A DNA stretch of 64,000 bases, from positions 62,001 through 126,000 of the forward strand of contig NKXN01000045.1 of NCBI GenBank assembly GCA_002261155.1. The letters run 5' to 3'. The notes under the pieces are model-generated. The model did no database searches, was not told where the DNA came from, and saw nothing but the letters and a program-made list of their open reading frames with translations. The stretch comes from Bacillaceae bacterium SAS-127. GTDB taxonomy: Bacteria > Bacillota > Bacilli > Bacillales > Domibacillaceae. The number at the start of each line of letters is the position of its first letter. Position 1 is the stretch's first letter. Position numbers and translations under genes: made by a program. Of the stretch, positions 40,291-49,167 are shown one piece after another.

Positions 40291-40296
40291 ATTATA
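40291..40296 (-). promoter_or_regulatory. -10 box candidate for uppS
   Basis: Perfect TATAAT on the minus strand about 55 bases before uppS and after the frr terminator; the -35 position (TAATCA) is poor. Confidence 0.4.
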
Positions 40297-40360
40297 ATAC
40301 CAAAATCTCTCGATGATTACTTTGTAGAATTTTATGTATTTGATTTTTCTTCGTAAAAAT

Positions 40361-40390
40361 AAGAAAACCCCCTTACAAAGAAGAGGGTTT
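40361..40390 (-). terminator. Terminator after frr
   Basis: Stem AAACCCTC / GGGGGTTT with a loop of about ten bases, followed on the minus strand by TTCTTATTTTTACG. Confidence 0.72.
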
Positions 40391-40397
40391 ATAATCG

Positions 40398-40955
40398 TTA
40401 AACTTCCATGATTTCTTTTTCTTTGTCTTTGGCGATTTCATCAATTTTCGTAATAAATTGATCCGTTTGCTTTTGAACATCTTCCGTGTGACCACGTAGA
40501 GCATCCTCAGTAATCTCGCCTGCTTTTTCAAGCTTTTTAAAGTCTTCATTGGCATCACGACGAACGTTGCGAATCGCGACTTTTGCTTCTTCCGCTTCTT
40601 TCTTCACTAACTTTGCTAATTCTTTACGGCGTTCTTCAGTTAAAGCAGGAAAAGCAAGACGGATAACTGAACCATCATTAGATGGTGTTAACCCTAAATC
40701 TGATTTTAAAATCGCTTTTTCGATGTCGCCTAACGCTGTTTTATCATAAGGTTGAATAACTAAAAGTCTAGCTTCTGGTACTGAAACAGAAGCAAGTTGG
40801 TTAATTGGTGTTGGCGCTCCGTAATACTCAACTGTTATGCGATCTAATAATTGAGCACTTGCACGCCCCGCACGAATTGAAGATAACTCTCTTGTAAAAG
40901 CTTGAATCGCTTTTGTCATTTTATCATTTAATTGTTCCATTACTTTAGTTGGCAT
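40398..40955 (-). CDS. frr: Ribosome recycling factor
   Basis: 185 residues, standard length, with the family start [21 protein letters not shown] after a few residues and the C-terminal [21 protein letters not shown]. It splits post-termination ribosomes with EF-G. Its ATG overlaps the pyrH stop by one base (TAATG), so the two are translationally coupled, and the stop is followed by a terminator. Confidence 0.97.
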   Translation of the reverse strand: MPTKVMEQLNDKMTKAIQAFTRELSSIRAGRASAQLLDRITVEYYGAPTPINQLASVSVPEARLLVIQPYDKTALGDIEKAILKSDLGLTPSNDGSVIRLAFPALTEERRKELAKLVKKEAEEAKVAIRNVRRDANEDFKKLEKAGEITEDALRGHTEDVQKQTDQFITKIDEIAKDKEKEIMEV

Positions 40956-41680
40956 TATTCTTTCCCCCTAACAATTGTTCCAATATTATCTCCCATGACA
41001 ACACGCTTAATGTTTCCACTTTCCATTACAGAGAATACAATTAATGGAATATCATTATCCATACATAAAGAAGAAGCTGTTGAGTCCATGACAGCTAACC
41101 CTTCTTTTAACACGTCTAAATAGGAAAGCTCATTATATTTGACCGCGTCTTTATCAACACGCGGATCCGCAGAATAGACACCATCTACATTATTTTTTGC
41201 CATTAAAATGACTTCTGCTTCAATTTCAGCCGCTCTTAGTGCAGCGGTTGTATCTGTAGAGAAGTAAGGGTTTCCTGTACCTGCTGCAAAAATAACGACG
41301 CGTTTCTTTTCTAAATGACGAATCGCACGACGACGAATATAAGGTTCGGCAACTTGACGCATTTCAATGGATGTTTGAACACGAGTTTCAATACCTAATT
41401 GTTCTAAACTATCTTGTAAAGCCATTGAATTCATTACTGTTGCTAACATGCCCATGTAATCAGCTGTGGCACGATCCATGCCCATTTCACTGCCAATTTT
41501 GCCTCTCCAAATGTTTCCGCCACCAACGACAACCGCTACTTCCACATCTAATTCTGCAATTTCTTTTACTTGTTCTGCAATGGATTTAATGACTTTAGGG
41601 TTAATACCAAATCCAGCATCTCCCGCCAATGCCTCTCCACTAAGCTTTAATACAACACGTTTATACTTTGGAACACTCAT
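40955..41680 (-). CDS. pyrH: UMP kinase
   Basis: 241 residues from ATG 41680, with GGAGG five bases upstream. It begins [14 protein letters not shown] and carries [10 protein letters not shown] and the [16 protein letters not shown] segment of bacterial hexameric UMP kinases (amino acid kinase fold). It phosphorylates UMP to UDP. It sits between tsf and frr. Confidence 0.97.
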   Translation of the reverse strand: MSVPKYKRVVLKLSGEALAGDAGFGINPKVIKSIAEQVKEIAELDVEVAVVVGGGNIWRGKIGSEMGMDRATADYMGMLATVMNSMALQDSLEQLGIETRVQTSIEMRQVAEPYIRRRAIRHLEKKRVVIFAAGTGNPYFSTDTTAALRAAEIEAEVILMAKNNVDGVYSADPRVDKDAVKYNELSYLDVLKEGLAVMDSTASSLCMDNDIPLIVFSVMESGNIKRVVMGDNIGTIVRGKE

Positions 41681-41734
41681 GTAGACCTCCATATGTAATG
41701 GTTTTGATTACGATTTTGCCGAAACTTCTATATG

Positions 41735-41765
41735 AAATCCCTCACCAACAAGCGGTAAGGGATTT
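41735..41765 (-). terminator. Hairpin between tsf and pyrH
   Basis: Stem AAATCCCT / AGGGATTT with a 15-base loop, without a good T tract; more likely a processing or attenuating structure than a full terminator. Confidence 0.45.
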
Positions 41766-41808
41766 CCAATTTTCCATACATTCTTTCTGATGAAGCAATA
41801 GTAAGGAA

Positions 41809-42690
41809 TTATTTTTTTACTTGGCTCATTACTTCTTCAGCAAAGTTATCTTGACGCTTTTCGATTCCTTCACCAACAGCATAACGAACAAGCGCTTTTA
41901 CTGTTCCACCTTTAGACGCTACAAATTGACCAACTTTTTGATCAGGGTTTTTAACGAATGCTTGATCAACTAAGCAAATATCTTCGAAGAATTTGCTGAT
42001 ACGTCCTTCAACCATTTTCGCAACGATGTTTTCTGGCTTGCCTTCGTTTAATGCTTGTTGAGTTAATACTTCACGCTCACGCTCTACTTCTTCTTGAGAT
42101 ACAGAATCACGTGAAATGTATTTTGGATTTAAAGCAGCTGCATGCATCGCTACGTCTTTCGCTGCTTCTGCATCTGTTGTACCTTCTACAAGTGTTAATA
42201 CACCGATACGTCCACCCATGTGAAGGTAAGCACCAAATGCATCATTATCGCCTTTTGCTACTACTTCAAAACGGCGTAATGTTAATTTTTCACCAATTTT
42301 AGCTACTGCTTCATTGATTTGCTCAGCAACTGTTTTACCGTTGCTCATTGTTTGCTCGTGTGCCTCTTCAACAGAAGCTGGTTTGTTTGCTAATAAATGA
42401 TCAGCTAATTCCTTTACAAGCTGTTGGAAGCCTTCGTTTTTCGCAACGAAATCTGTTTCAGAGTTTACTTCTAAAATCACAGCTTCGTTACCTTCAGCTT
42501 TGATGAAAGTCGTACCTTCAGCTGCGATACGATCCGCTTTTTTAGCTGCTTTAGCGATTCCTTTTTCACGAAGGAAGTCAATCGCTTTCTCCATATCACC
42601 GTTTGTTTCTGTTAAAGCTTTTTTACAGTCCATCATGCCTGCGCCTGTTTTTTCACGAAGTTCTTTTACCATTTGTGCAGTAACTGCCAT
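41809..42690 (-). CDS. tsf: Elongation factor Ts
   Basis: 293 residues with the start [24 protein letters not shown]-type signature (key residues [14 protein letters not shown]) and the C-terminal [15 protein letters not shown]-type end. It is the nucleotide exchange factor for EF-Tu. AAGGAGGA precedes the ATG. It follows rpsB beyond an intrinsic terminator, so it should be made at lower levels than S2 or by readthrough. Confidence 0.97.
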   Translation of the reverse strand: MAVTAQMVKELREKTGAGMMDCKKALTETNGDMEKAIDFLREKGIAKAAKKADRIAAEGTTFIKAEGNEAVILEVNSETDFVAKNEGFQQLVKELADHLLANKPASVEEAHEQTMSNGKTVAEQINEAVAKIGEKLTLRRFEVVAKGDNDAFGAYLHMGGRIGVLTLVEGTTDAEAAKDVAMHAAALNPKYISRDSVSQEEVEREREVLTQQALNEGKPENIVAKMVEGRISKFFEDICLVDQAFVKNPDQKVGQFVASKGGTVKALVRYAVGEGIEKRQDNFAEEVMSQVKK

Positions 42691-42782
42691 AAGTATTCTT
42701 CCTCCTTTAATTGTATGTAACTATCAAATATATGATTAGCACAGAAAAGCTGACTATACAACTTTTCTGGCTTTTTCTCTTT

Positions 42783-42823
42783 AAAAAAAGGTGATAAGGG
42801 ACTTTCGTCTTATCACCTTTTTA
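42783..42823 (-). terminator. Terminator between rpsB and tsf
   Basis: Fourteen-bp stem made of AAAAAGGTGATAAG / CTTATCACCTTTTT around a ten-base loop, with T residues following on the minus strand. Confidence 0.82.
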
Positions 42824-42832
42824 TCAAGACTA

Positions 42833-43564
42833 TTACTCAGCAGTAGCTACTTCTTCAGTCGCAGCAACTTCAACTGTTTCTTCGCCTTGTTTCGCTTCTA
42901 AAATCGCATCTGCCATTTTTCCAGTTAAAAGTTTAACTGCGCGAATCGCATCATCGTTCGCTGGAATTACATAATCGATTTCATCCGGATCACAGTTTGT
43001 ATCAACAATACCTACGATTGGGATGTGTAATTTACGAGCTTCAGCAACCGCAATACGCTCTTTACGTGGGTCGATGATGAACAATGCATCTGGAAGACCT
43101 TTCATATCTCTAATTCCGCCTAAGAATTTCACTAAGCGCTCATGTTCTTTTTTCAATTGAACTACTTCTTTTTTAGGAAGAACTTCGAAAGTTCCATCTT
43201 CTTCCATTTTTTCGATGTTTTTCAAACGTTGTACACGTTTTTGAATTGTCGAGAAGTTTGTTAATGTACCACCTAACCAGCGTTGGTTAACAAAGTACAT
43301 ACCAGAACGTTCTGCTTCTTCTTTCACAGACTCTTGAGCTTGTTTTTTCGTACCAACGAAAAGAACTTTTCCGCCGTCTTCAGCTAATTCTTTCACGAAT
43401 TTATAAGCTTCTTCGACTTTACGAACTGTTTTTTGAAGATCGATAATGTAGATCCCGTTACGCTCTTGGAAAATGTATTTTTTCATTTTTGGGTTCCAAC
43501 GGCGTGTTTGGTGTCCAAAGTGTACACCAGCTTCAAGCAATTGTTTCATTGAAATGACTGACAT
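42833..43564 (-). CDS. rpsB: 30S ribosomal protein S2
   Basis: 243 residues. The start [23 protein letters not shown]-type signature (key residues [10 protein letters not shown]) and the second motif [19 protein letters not shown] and VDTNCDP identify S2. It binds the 30S head/body junction with S1. A strong AGGAGGA site precedes the ATG and its promoter lies at the end of swrB. The acidic C-terminal tail (residues 225-243) is usual for the family. Confidence 0.97.
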   Translation of the reverse strand: MSVISMKQLLEAGVHFGHQTRRWNPKMKKYIFQERNGIYIIDLQKTVRKVEEAYKFVKELAEDGGKVLFVGTKKQAQESVKEEAERSGMYFVNQRWLGGTLTNFSTIQKRVQRLKNIEKMEEDGTFEVLPKKEVVQLKKEHERLVKFLGGIRDMKGLPDALFIIDPRKERIAVAEARKLHIPIVGIVDTNCDPDEIDYVIPANDDAIRAVKLLTGKMADAILEAKQGEETVEVAATEEVATAE

Positions 43565-43680
43565 ATTTTGTTCCTCCTAATGGTTTTGATTTTCCTCCGC
43601 TCGCCTCATTTTCGTCCAGAAACTGTTATAACAGCACCATCTGTCCAAATCCGCAAGCGTGTGTATTAACACCGTTAGTA

Positions 43681-43709
43681 AATATAACATATCCTTCTAA
43701 AGCAATCAA
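43681..43709 (-). promoter_or_regulatory. Sigma-A promoter of rpsB
   Basis: Minus strand TTGATT (43704-43709), 17 bases, TATATT (43681-43686). The -35 box overlaps the last codon and stop of swrB. The leader of about 110 bases contains the perfect 12-bp palindrome CTGTTATAACAG. Confidence 0.65.
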
Positions 43710-44182
43710 CTATTTTTCCCGATGTTTGAAAATTTCAAAGCTAGTTCAACTTCAGTCTTGCCTTTATTTAATTTCTTGGCAATCTCTTCAACAGTGAAAC
43801 CTTGTTTATGAAGAAGAGCAATTTCACCTTCAACTTGCTGTTTTTTCGGTGGGGCTGTATGATCATTTGTTGAACTAGCCGCTTTATATCCTTTAACAGC
43901 TCTCGCTCGCTGTAAATTCGGAGTCAATAGCTCCTGCTCTTGAACAGTTGAAGGCTTTGCTTCGTTTACTGATGCTTTCTGTGAAAGTTGTTCAATAAAT
44001 TTCTCGTTTTCTTCTTTCATTTCTAACAAATAGGCATCCATCATTCCTTCCATTTCTTGAGCAATTTTTTGTTGTTGATTTTTCAAATCAAACAAGCGGT
44101 TTTGCCTCAAGAATAGAAGGATAATGGAAAATAGAGCGACCGCATTTAGTATAAGCGAAGTCATTATGAAAAGTGTTGTCAT
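43706..44182 (-). CDS. swrB: Swarming motility protein SwrB (YlxL)
   Basis: 158 residues: one N-terminal membrane segment (about 5-25), a Gln/Glu-rich coiled-coil-like stretch (about 30-70), a linker, and a C-terminal helix-turn-helix-like module (GFTVEEIAKKLNKGKTEVELAL, key residues TVEEIAKKL). Its position immediately after sigD and before rpsB matches B. subtilis SwrB, which promotes assembly of the flagellar export gate and hence SigD activity. Sequence conservation in this family is low, so identification leans on context and layout. Confidence 0.82.
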   Translation of the reverse strand: MTTLFIMTSLILNAVALFSIILLFLRQNRLFDLKNQQQKIAQEMEGMMDAYLLEMKEENEKFIEQLSQKASVNEAKPSTVQEQELLTPNLQRARAVKGYKAASSTNDHTAPPKKQQVEGEIALLHKQGFTVEEIAKKLNKGKTEVELALKFSNIGKNS

Positions 44183-44204
44183 GTTTCCTTATTATCCTCT
44201 AGAG

Positions 44205-44999
44205 TCAATTTGTTTTCCTTAATGAAGGTGCTGTTCCATTCACTTTGATCAGCTGGTTTTTTAGTTTGAAAATAGCTTTGGAATGAATTTGGGAAATTCT
44301 TGATGTTGATAAACTCATCACTTCACCTATTTCAGTAAGGGTCAGTTCTTCATGATAAAACAAACTCAGCACCATTTGCTCTTTTGCCGTTAGTTTAGAA
44401 ATTTCTTGCACTAGCTCTTGAATGAGCTCACCCTTTACTACTTCCTCTTCAGGTGAGATCGTTTTCTCATCCTTTAGGATAAACCCTTTGGCATCGGAAT
44501 GATCCGAATCTTGTACATGTTCATCCATAGAGAGCACGTTAGCAAATAAGTGTTCAGTCATCGTTTGATGGATTTCATCTTCACTTAAATCGAGCTGCTC
44601 CGCTACTTCAACAGCTGTGACGCGACGCAAATACGTTTGTTCCATCTCCTCTATTTTCGCTTCAATTTTTTTCGCTTTTTCTCTCGTACCACGCGGCAGC
44701 CAATCTTCTTTCCTCAGACCATCTAATATGGCTCCACGGATTCGGAAGGAGGCATATGTGTCAAACTTTAAATCCCTGGACGGATCAAATTTAGTTAACG
44801 CATCTAATAGCCCCATTAAGGCTAAGCTTTTGATATCTTCCTTATTAACACTCCGTGGCAAATTCGCTGAAATCCGCTGCGAATGAAAAGAAACAAGAGG
44901 CATATACTTTTCCACAAGCAAGTTTCCCGCCTGGCTATCACGACTCTTTAACCAAGCATCCCATAATTTTTCTTCTTCATTAACGTTCATCCTAGGCAT
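44205..44999 (-). CDS. sigD: RNA polymerase sigma factor SigD (flagellar sigma-28)
   Basis: 264 residues of the FliA/SigD family. Region 2 carries ALMGLLDALTKFDPSRDLKFDTYASFRIRGAILDGLR (key residues FDTYASFRIRGAI) and region 4 ends with LTEIGEVMSLSTSRISQIHSKAIFKLK. It transcribes flagellin, motor, autolysin and chemoreceptor genes. The ATG is preceded by GAGGAGGAG. It lies between a small unknown membrane protein and swrB, at the distal end of the flagellar operon. Confidence 0.95.
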   Translation of the reverse strand: MPRMNVNEEEKLWDAWLKSRDSQAGNLLVEKYMPLVSFHSQRISANLPRSVNKEDIKSLALMGLLDALTKFDPSRDLKFDTYASFRIRGAILDGLRKEDWLPRGTREKAKKIEAKIEEMEQTYLRRVTAVEVAEQLDLSEDEIHQTMTEHLFANVLSMDEHVQDSDHSDAKGFILKDEKTISPEEEVVKGELIQELVQEISKLTAKEQMVLSLFYHEELTLTEIGEVMSLSTSRISQIHSKAIFKLKNQLIKVNGTAPSLRKTN

Positions 45000-45078
45000 T
45001 TTCTATCTCTCCTCCTCGGGTTAACCTCGTCGAGAAGTTTATTTCTAAATGATTTATTCTGGCTTCATAAATCTCTTA

Positions 45079-45084
45079 ATTATA
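45079..45084 (-). promoter_or_regulatory. -10 box candidate upstream of sigD
   Basis: Perfect TATAAT on the minus strand about 80 bases before sigD, with no good -35. It sits in the 155-base gap after the unknown gene at 45155-45511 and might give sigD independent expression. Confidence 0.35.
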
Positions 45085-45154
45085 CTAATAAGAAACGAAC
45101 CATAAATGCCCAATGGTCTTTTCTGCAAAGATTGAAAGGTGAGCACCATTCTGT

Positions 45155-45511
45155 TTACTCGTTGATCATTTCACGAATAATTGCTGCAGTTTTCTCGCTA
45201 TCCGTCATTTCTAGCCGTTTCGCCTGACCATCTTTCTCACCTTTAATAGGCATCTCTTCTTCATAAGTTTCTTCTTGTACTTCACCTTGAGTAGACAACT
45301 TTTCCTCTATATGCCCCGCAGCAAAACTATCGGGTGGAAAAGCGATGAACAACATGAAACGAATAACAAACATCAATATAAAAAAAATGGCGGCCGCAAC
45401 AAATGAACCTAAAATCACGGGCAAAGGTTCTCCATCAGGAAATGAAAGTAGAAAATAAAGAGTAAACCCTGCAATCATAATCCAAATATTCCATAAAACC
45501 GAACCTCTCAT
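45155..45511 (-). CDS. Small membrane protein of unknown function between cheD and sigD
   Basis: 118 residues that I do not recognise. Two hydrophobic helices (about 8-24 and 30-55) are followed by an acidic, Glu-rich tail (75-95) ending in a charged helix (EKTAAIIREMINE). Both coordinates abut cheD: its ATG overlaps or touches the cheD stop, so it is in the operon. In B. subtilis cheD is followed directly by sigD. It is probably an inner-membrane accessory of motility; no functional motif is visible, and coding is supported by operon fit and length. Confidence 0.72.
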   Translation of the reverse strand: MRGSVLWNIWIMIAGFTLYFLLSFPDGEPLPVILGSFVAAAIFFILMFVIRFMLFIAFPPDSFAAGHIEEKLSTQGEVQEETYEEEMPIKGEKDGQAKRLEMTDSEKTAAIIREMINE

Positions 45512-46008
45512 TATATGTCTCGAACTCCTTTATTTACGGTTCGAATCATTAATCGACATGTTTGTGGATCAAATTCAATGGTTCGACCGTTATTACCACC
45601 AACGTCTTCAGCAGCAATCTGTATGTTTTCTTCTCTCAGTTTACGCTTGACTGCTTCTACATTTCTCGGGCCTATTCTCATAGAATCACTTTGAGGGCTA
45701 AATTGAAACATTTGAGCACCGCCGGCAAGTTTAGCTTTTAATCTATGCATTTGAGCGCCTTCTCTTTTTAAAATATTAAGTAGCTCAATAACCCCTGTAT
45801 CTGCAAATTTTGCTTTGTTAATATTGTCGGTTTTAGCGAGAGCTGAGTCCGGTAGCATCACGTGAACCATTCCCCCAAGAGCTTGCTGTTCATCATAAAT
45901 GACAACTCCAACACAAGAACCTAGACCTGATGTCCGAATAGTGTCTGGGGAACGAACGATATTTAGCTCAGCAATCCCTACTTTCACGATTTGTTTGATT
46001 CTATTCAT
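45511..46008 (-). CDS. cheD: Chemoreceptor glutamine deamidase CheD
   Basis: 165 residues. The N-terminal signature TSGLGSCVGVVIYDEQQALGGMVHVMLP (key residues GLGSCVGV with the catalytic Cys, then GMVHVMLP with the His) is intact, followed by KFADTGVIELL. It deamidates receptor glutamines and, with CheC, tunes adaptation. Its start overlaps the end of cheC by eight bases. Confidence 0.95.
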   Translation of the reverse strand: MNRIKQIVKVGIAELNIVRSPDTIRTSGLGSCVGVVIYDEQQALGGMVHVMLPDSALAKTDNINKAKFADTGVIELLNILKREGAQMHRLKAKLAGGAQMFQFSPQSDSMRIGPRNVEAVKRKLREENIQIAAEDVGGNNGRTIEFDPQTCRLMIRTVNKGVRDI

Positions 46009-46642
46009 TCATCTCGACTCCCAAGGCACGAAATATTGTAGGGAAAGAGAATGGAGAAGGAAGCAAAAAGAAATGCCCTTTCACTTCCTCCTTTTCACCT
46101 GTCTCCTCTTCTTTAAGTACCGTGTCAATGACAATTGCATAATCCCCATATTGAGAGGCTTCTACTAAACCAAAACTAATAATGGCGCCAAACATATCAA
46201 TCGTTAATTCAGGGACAGATGGATAAAGCTGTAGTCGTGTAAAATCGCTCAAGGCAGATAAGTAAGACCCAGACAAAATATTCCCTAGCTCTTGCATAGC
46301 AGAATAACCAATGGCTTCTCTATTCACCTCTTGAAAAGAAAACTGTCTATCACCCGTCATATTGCAAATATAATTTTCTGCTTGTTCCAAAGACAGGATG
46401 AAAAACATATTTCCACTCGCTTCTCCTTCTATCCTTAAGCTGACACTCACCACTTCTTGGTCCGGGCCACCAGCCATTTCCATCATTTCATTAAAGCTAG
46501 CCACCCTCACGCTAGGTACTTTCATATCTACCTTTTTATTTAAAAGCGTAGAAAGAGCCGTTGCTGCATGTCCCGCCCCGATATTTCCAATTTCTTTTAA
46601 TATGTCTAAGTGGAGAGTTTGAATTTGATCGATATAGCTCAT
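46001..46642 (-). CDS. cheC: CheY-P phosphatase CheC
   Basis: 213 residues of the CheC/FliY/CheX family. Two active-site repeats are present: LKEIGNIGAGHAATALS near residue 15 and MQELGNILSGSYLSALS near residue 115, each with the Glu-x2-Asn pair. It dephosphorylates CheY-P and binds CheD. It lies between cheW and cheD as in B. subtilis. Confidence 0.95.
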   Translation of the reverse strand: MSYIDQIQTLHLDILKEIGNIGAGHAATALSTLLNKKVDMKVPSVRVASFNEMMEMAGGPDQEVVSVSLRIEGEASGNMFFILSLEQAENYICNMTGDRQFSFQEVNREAIGYSAMQELGNILSGSYLSALSDFTRLQLYPSVPELTIDMFGAIISFGLVEASQYGDYAIVIDTVLKEEETGEKEEVKGHFFLLPSPFSFPTIFRALGVEMNE

Positions 46643-46654
46643 GCATTTACCCCT

Positions 46655-47092
46655 TTACTTAAACACTTTTTCTAAGCTTAATAAAATTAACAGCCTTTTT
46701 TCTAATTTAGCTACTCCAACAATATATTCCGCTTCAATAGAACCTACTACATCGGGCTGGGGTTCAATGATGTCATTAGGAATATCTAGTACATCGTTAG
46801 CTCCATCAACGACTAATCCCACTTCCATCTCATCTAAAGAGGCGATAATAATTCTAGTATTCTCGTTATATTCTTCATCTGGAAGATTAAATCGATTACG
46901 TAAATCAATAATTGGTGTGACGACACCACGTAAGTTGATCACACCTTTAATAAAAGGGACTGTACCCGGAACCCGAGTAATATGCATTAATTTCTCTATA
47001 GAATGAACTTGATGGACTGGGAAAGCATACTCTTTATCCATTAATTGAAAGGCAATCACTTTTATTGTAGACGGAGCACTCATATTACTCAT
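46655..47092 (-). CDS. cheW: Chemotaxis coupling protein CheW
   Basis: About 145 residues of the CheW SH3-like fold, with VIAFQLMDKEYAFPV, GTVPFIKGVINLRGVVTPIIDLR (key residues FIKGVINLRG) and LVVDGANDVLDIP. It links receptors to the CheA kinase. ATG 47092 is preferred, with GGAAGG six bases upstream, over an upstream ATG three bases earlier. It follows cheA. Confidence 0.94.
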   Translation of the reverse strand: MSNMSAPSTIKVIAFQLMDKEYAFPVHQVHSIEKLMHITRVPGTVPFIKGVINLRGVVTPIIDLRNRFNLPDEEYNENTRIIIASLDEMEVGLVVDGANDVLDIPNDIIEPQPDVVGSIEAEYIVGVAKLEKRLLILLSLEKVFK

Positions 47093-47113
47093 CATTTTCC
47101 TTCCTTCCATCAA

Positions 47114-49150
47114 TTATTTAATCAAGGCATTACAATCTACGATTAAAGCAACCTGACCATCTCCTAAAATCGTAGCACCTGAAATAGCAAAAACATTTGT
47201 TAAATAGTTTCCTAGTGATTTCAAGACAACTTCTTGTTGACCAATGAAGGAATCGACAACAAGTCCGGCCATTTTGTCTCCTTTTCGAACGATGACGATC
47301 GAATAGTATTCATCTTTTTCTTCAACAGCTGGCACTTCAAAAATTTGTTCTAAGAAAACGAGGGGAACGACCTTGCCTCGAAAATCAATGACTTGTTGAT
47401 TATGCGCTTTTAGAATATCCGTTTTCTTGACAATCGCTGTTTCAATAATAGAAGATAACGGAATAGCATACTTCTCTTTTTCTACTTCCACTAGCATGAC
47501 AGAAATAATTGATAGCGTTAATGGAAGCTGAATAGAAAAGATGGAACCCTTTCCTTCATTAGCATCGATACTAATTGAACCACCAAGAGATTCAATCGTT
47601 GTTTTAACTACATCTAAACCAACACCACGACCTGAAATATCTGAGACTTGCTCGGCAGTTGAGAAACCCGAGGCCAAAATAAGCTCATAAATTTGCCTAT
47701 CTGAAAGCGTCAAGGCTTGCTCGTCTGTTACAACACCTTTTGATAGAGCTTTCCTTAACACTTTGTCTTTATTAATTCCTGCGCCATCATCTTCTATTTC
47801 AATAAATACATGGTTTCCGCTATGGTAGGCTTTTAGCTTAACCGTTCCTTCAGCAGGTTTACCTGTCGCTTTACGATCTTCTGGGTTTTCTATCCCATGG
47901 TCAATCGCGTTACGGATTAAGTGAACGAGGGGATCGCCGATTTCATCAATCACCGTACGATCGAGCTCCGTATCTGCCCCGATAATTTCCAAATTAATTT
48001 GCTTATTTAGCTCTCGGGCAAGCTGGCGAACCATTCGTGGAAAACGATTGAACACAGTTTCTACTGGAACCATTCGCATGTTTAAAATGATAGTTTGTAA
48101 ATCGCCAGAAATTCTTGACATCCGCTCTACCGTTTCATTAAGTTCTGGATGATTAAGATCCCCAGAAATTTGTTCTAGCCTTCCACGGTCAATCACTAGC
48201 TCTTCGAATAGGTTCATTAAAATATCCAAACGCTCGATGTTCACACGAATCGTTTTGTTTGCAACAGCTTGCTGCTTACTTTGCTTTGTTTTTTTCACTT
48301 CTTTATTTTCAACTGGCTTGCTAACTTCTACTTGAACCTCTTCTTGCACTTCTTCTTGCAGTGCTCCATTTACGCTTAAAGGTTCTAACTCTACATCAGT
48401 CATCGTGACGTTAACGACTTCTGATACTTTTTTGACTTTGCTTTCAATTTCTTGAGCAGGTTCTTTCGTAATAATGGTAACAACGAATTTTTCATCAAAT
48501 TTTTCCTCTTCTAACTGTTCTGTTGAAGGAGTTGATTTGATGACTTCTCCGCATTTTTCCAGCACTTCAAAAACCATAAATACTCTAGCTGCCTTTAAGA
48601 CACAATCACTTCTTAGTTGAACTTCAATTTCTAAGCAAGAGAATCCCTGTTCCTTAGATTGCCCGATCACCGTACGTTCAAATTCATCGTATTCAGCGGT
48701 GGTATATGCTGTTTTAACCGATGGTTCAGACACTGTTACGGCAACCTCTTCAGAAGCAGCTGATAATTCTTCGCCATTTTCAATTTTTAATAGTTGCTCA
48801 ACAATGGCTACGACATCTCTTTTTCCATCTCCACCAGAGGCAATATCATTAACCATAGCCTCTAGATCATCAATTGAAGCAAAAACAACATCTAATATTT
48901 CCGCAGTAACCTGGATTTTATGGTTTCGAATCGCATCTAACACATTCTCCATTTTGTGTGTTAAATTAGCTAAATCCTCATATCCCATCGTTGCGGACAT
49001 CCCTTTTAACGTATGGGCTGAACGAAAGATTTCATTAACGATTGAGATGTCTTCTGGATTTTTCTCCAAAACTAAAAGATTTTCATTTACTGCTTGCAAA
49101 TGCTCCTTGCTTTCTTCAATGAAAATTTCTAAATATTGATTCACTTCCAT
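47114..49150 (-). CDS. cheA: Chemotaxis histidine kinase CheA
   Basis: 678 residues with the P1 to P5 layout: P1 phosphotransfer domain with SAHTLKGMSATMG (His46), P2 CheY/CheB-binding (about 150-260), a Glu/Lys/Val-rich linker, P3 dimerisation (about 300-365), P4 ATPase with DPLVHLIRNAIDHGIE, DDGAGIN and GRGVGLDVV, and a CheW-like P5. It phosphorylates CheY and CheB in response to receptors. It lies between cheB and cheW. Confidence 0.97.
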   Translation of the reverse strand: MEVNQYLEIFIEESKEHLQAVNENLLVLEKNPEDISIVNEIFRSAHTLKGMSATMGYEDLANLTHKMENVLDAIRNHKIQVTAEILDVVFASIDDLEAMVNDIASGGDGKRDVVAIVEQLLKIENGEELSAASEEVAVTVSEPSVKTAYTTAEYDEFERTVIGQSKEQGFSCLEIEVQLRSDCVLKAARVFMVFEVLEKCGEVIKSTPSTEQLEEEKFDEKFVVTIITKEPAQEIESKVKKVSEVVNVTMTDVELEPLSVNGALQEEVQEEVQVEVSKPVENKEVKKTKQSKQQAVANKTIRVNIERLDILMNLFEELVIDRGRLEQISGDLNHPELNETVERMSRISGDLQTIILNMRMVPVETVFNRFPRMVRQLARELNKQINLEIIGADTELDRTVIDEIGDPLVHLIRNAIDHGIENPEDRKATGKPAEGTVKLKAYHSGNHVFIEIEDDGAGINKDKVLRKALSKGVVTDEQALTLSDRQIYELILASGFSTAEQVSDISGRGVGLDVVKTTIESLGGSISIDANEGKGSIFSIQLPLTLSIISVMLVEVEKEKYAIPLSSIIETAIVKKTDILKAHNQQVIDFRGKVVPLVFLEQIFEVPAVEEKDEYYSIVIVRKGDKMAGLVVDSFIGQQEVVLKSLGNYLTNVFAISGATILGDGQVALIVDCNALIK

Positions 49151-49167
49151 TAGCCGCTCATCCCTCT

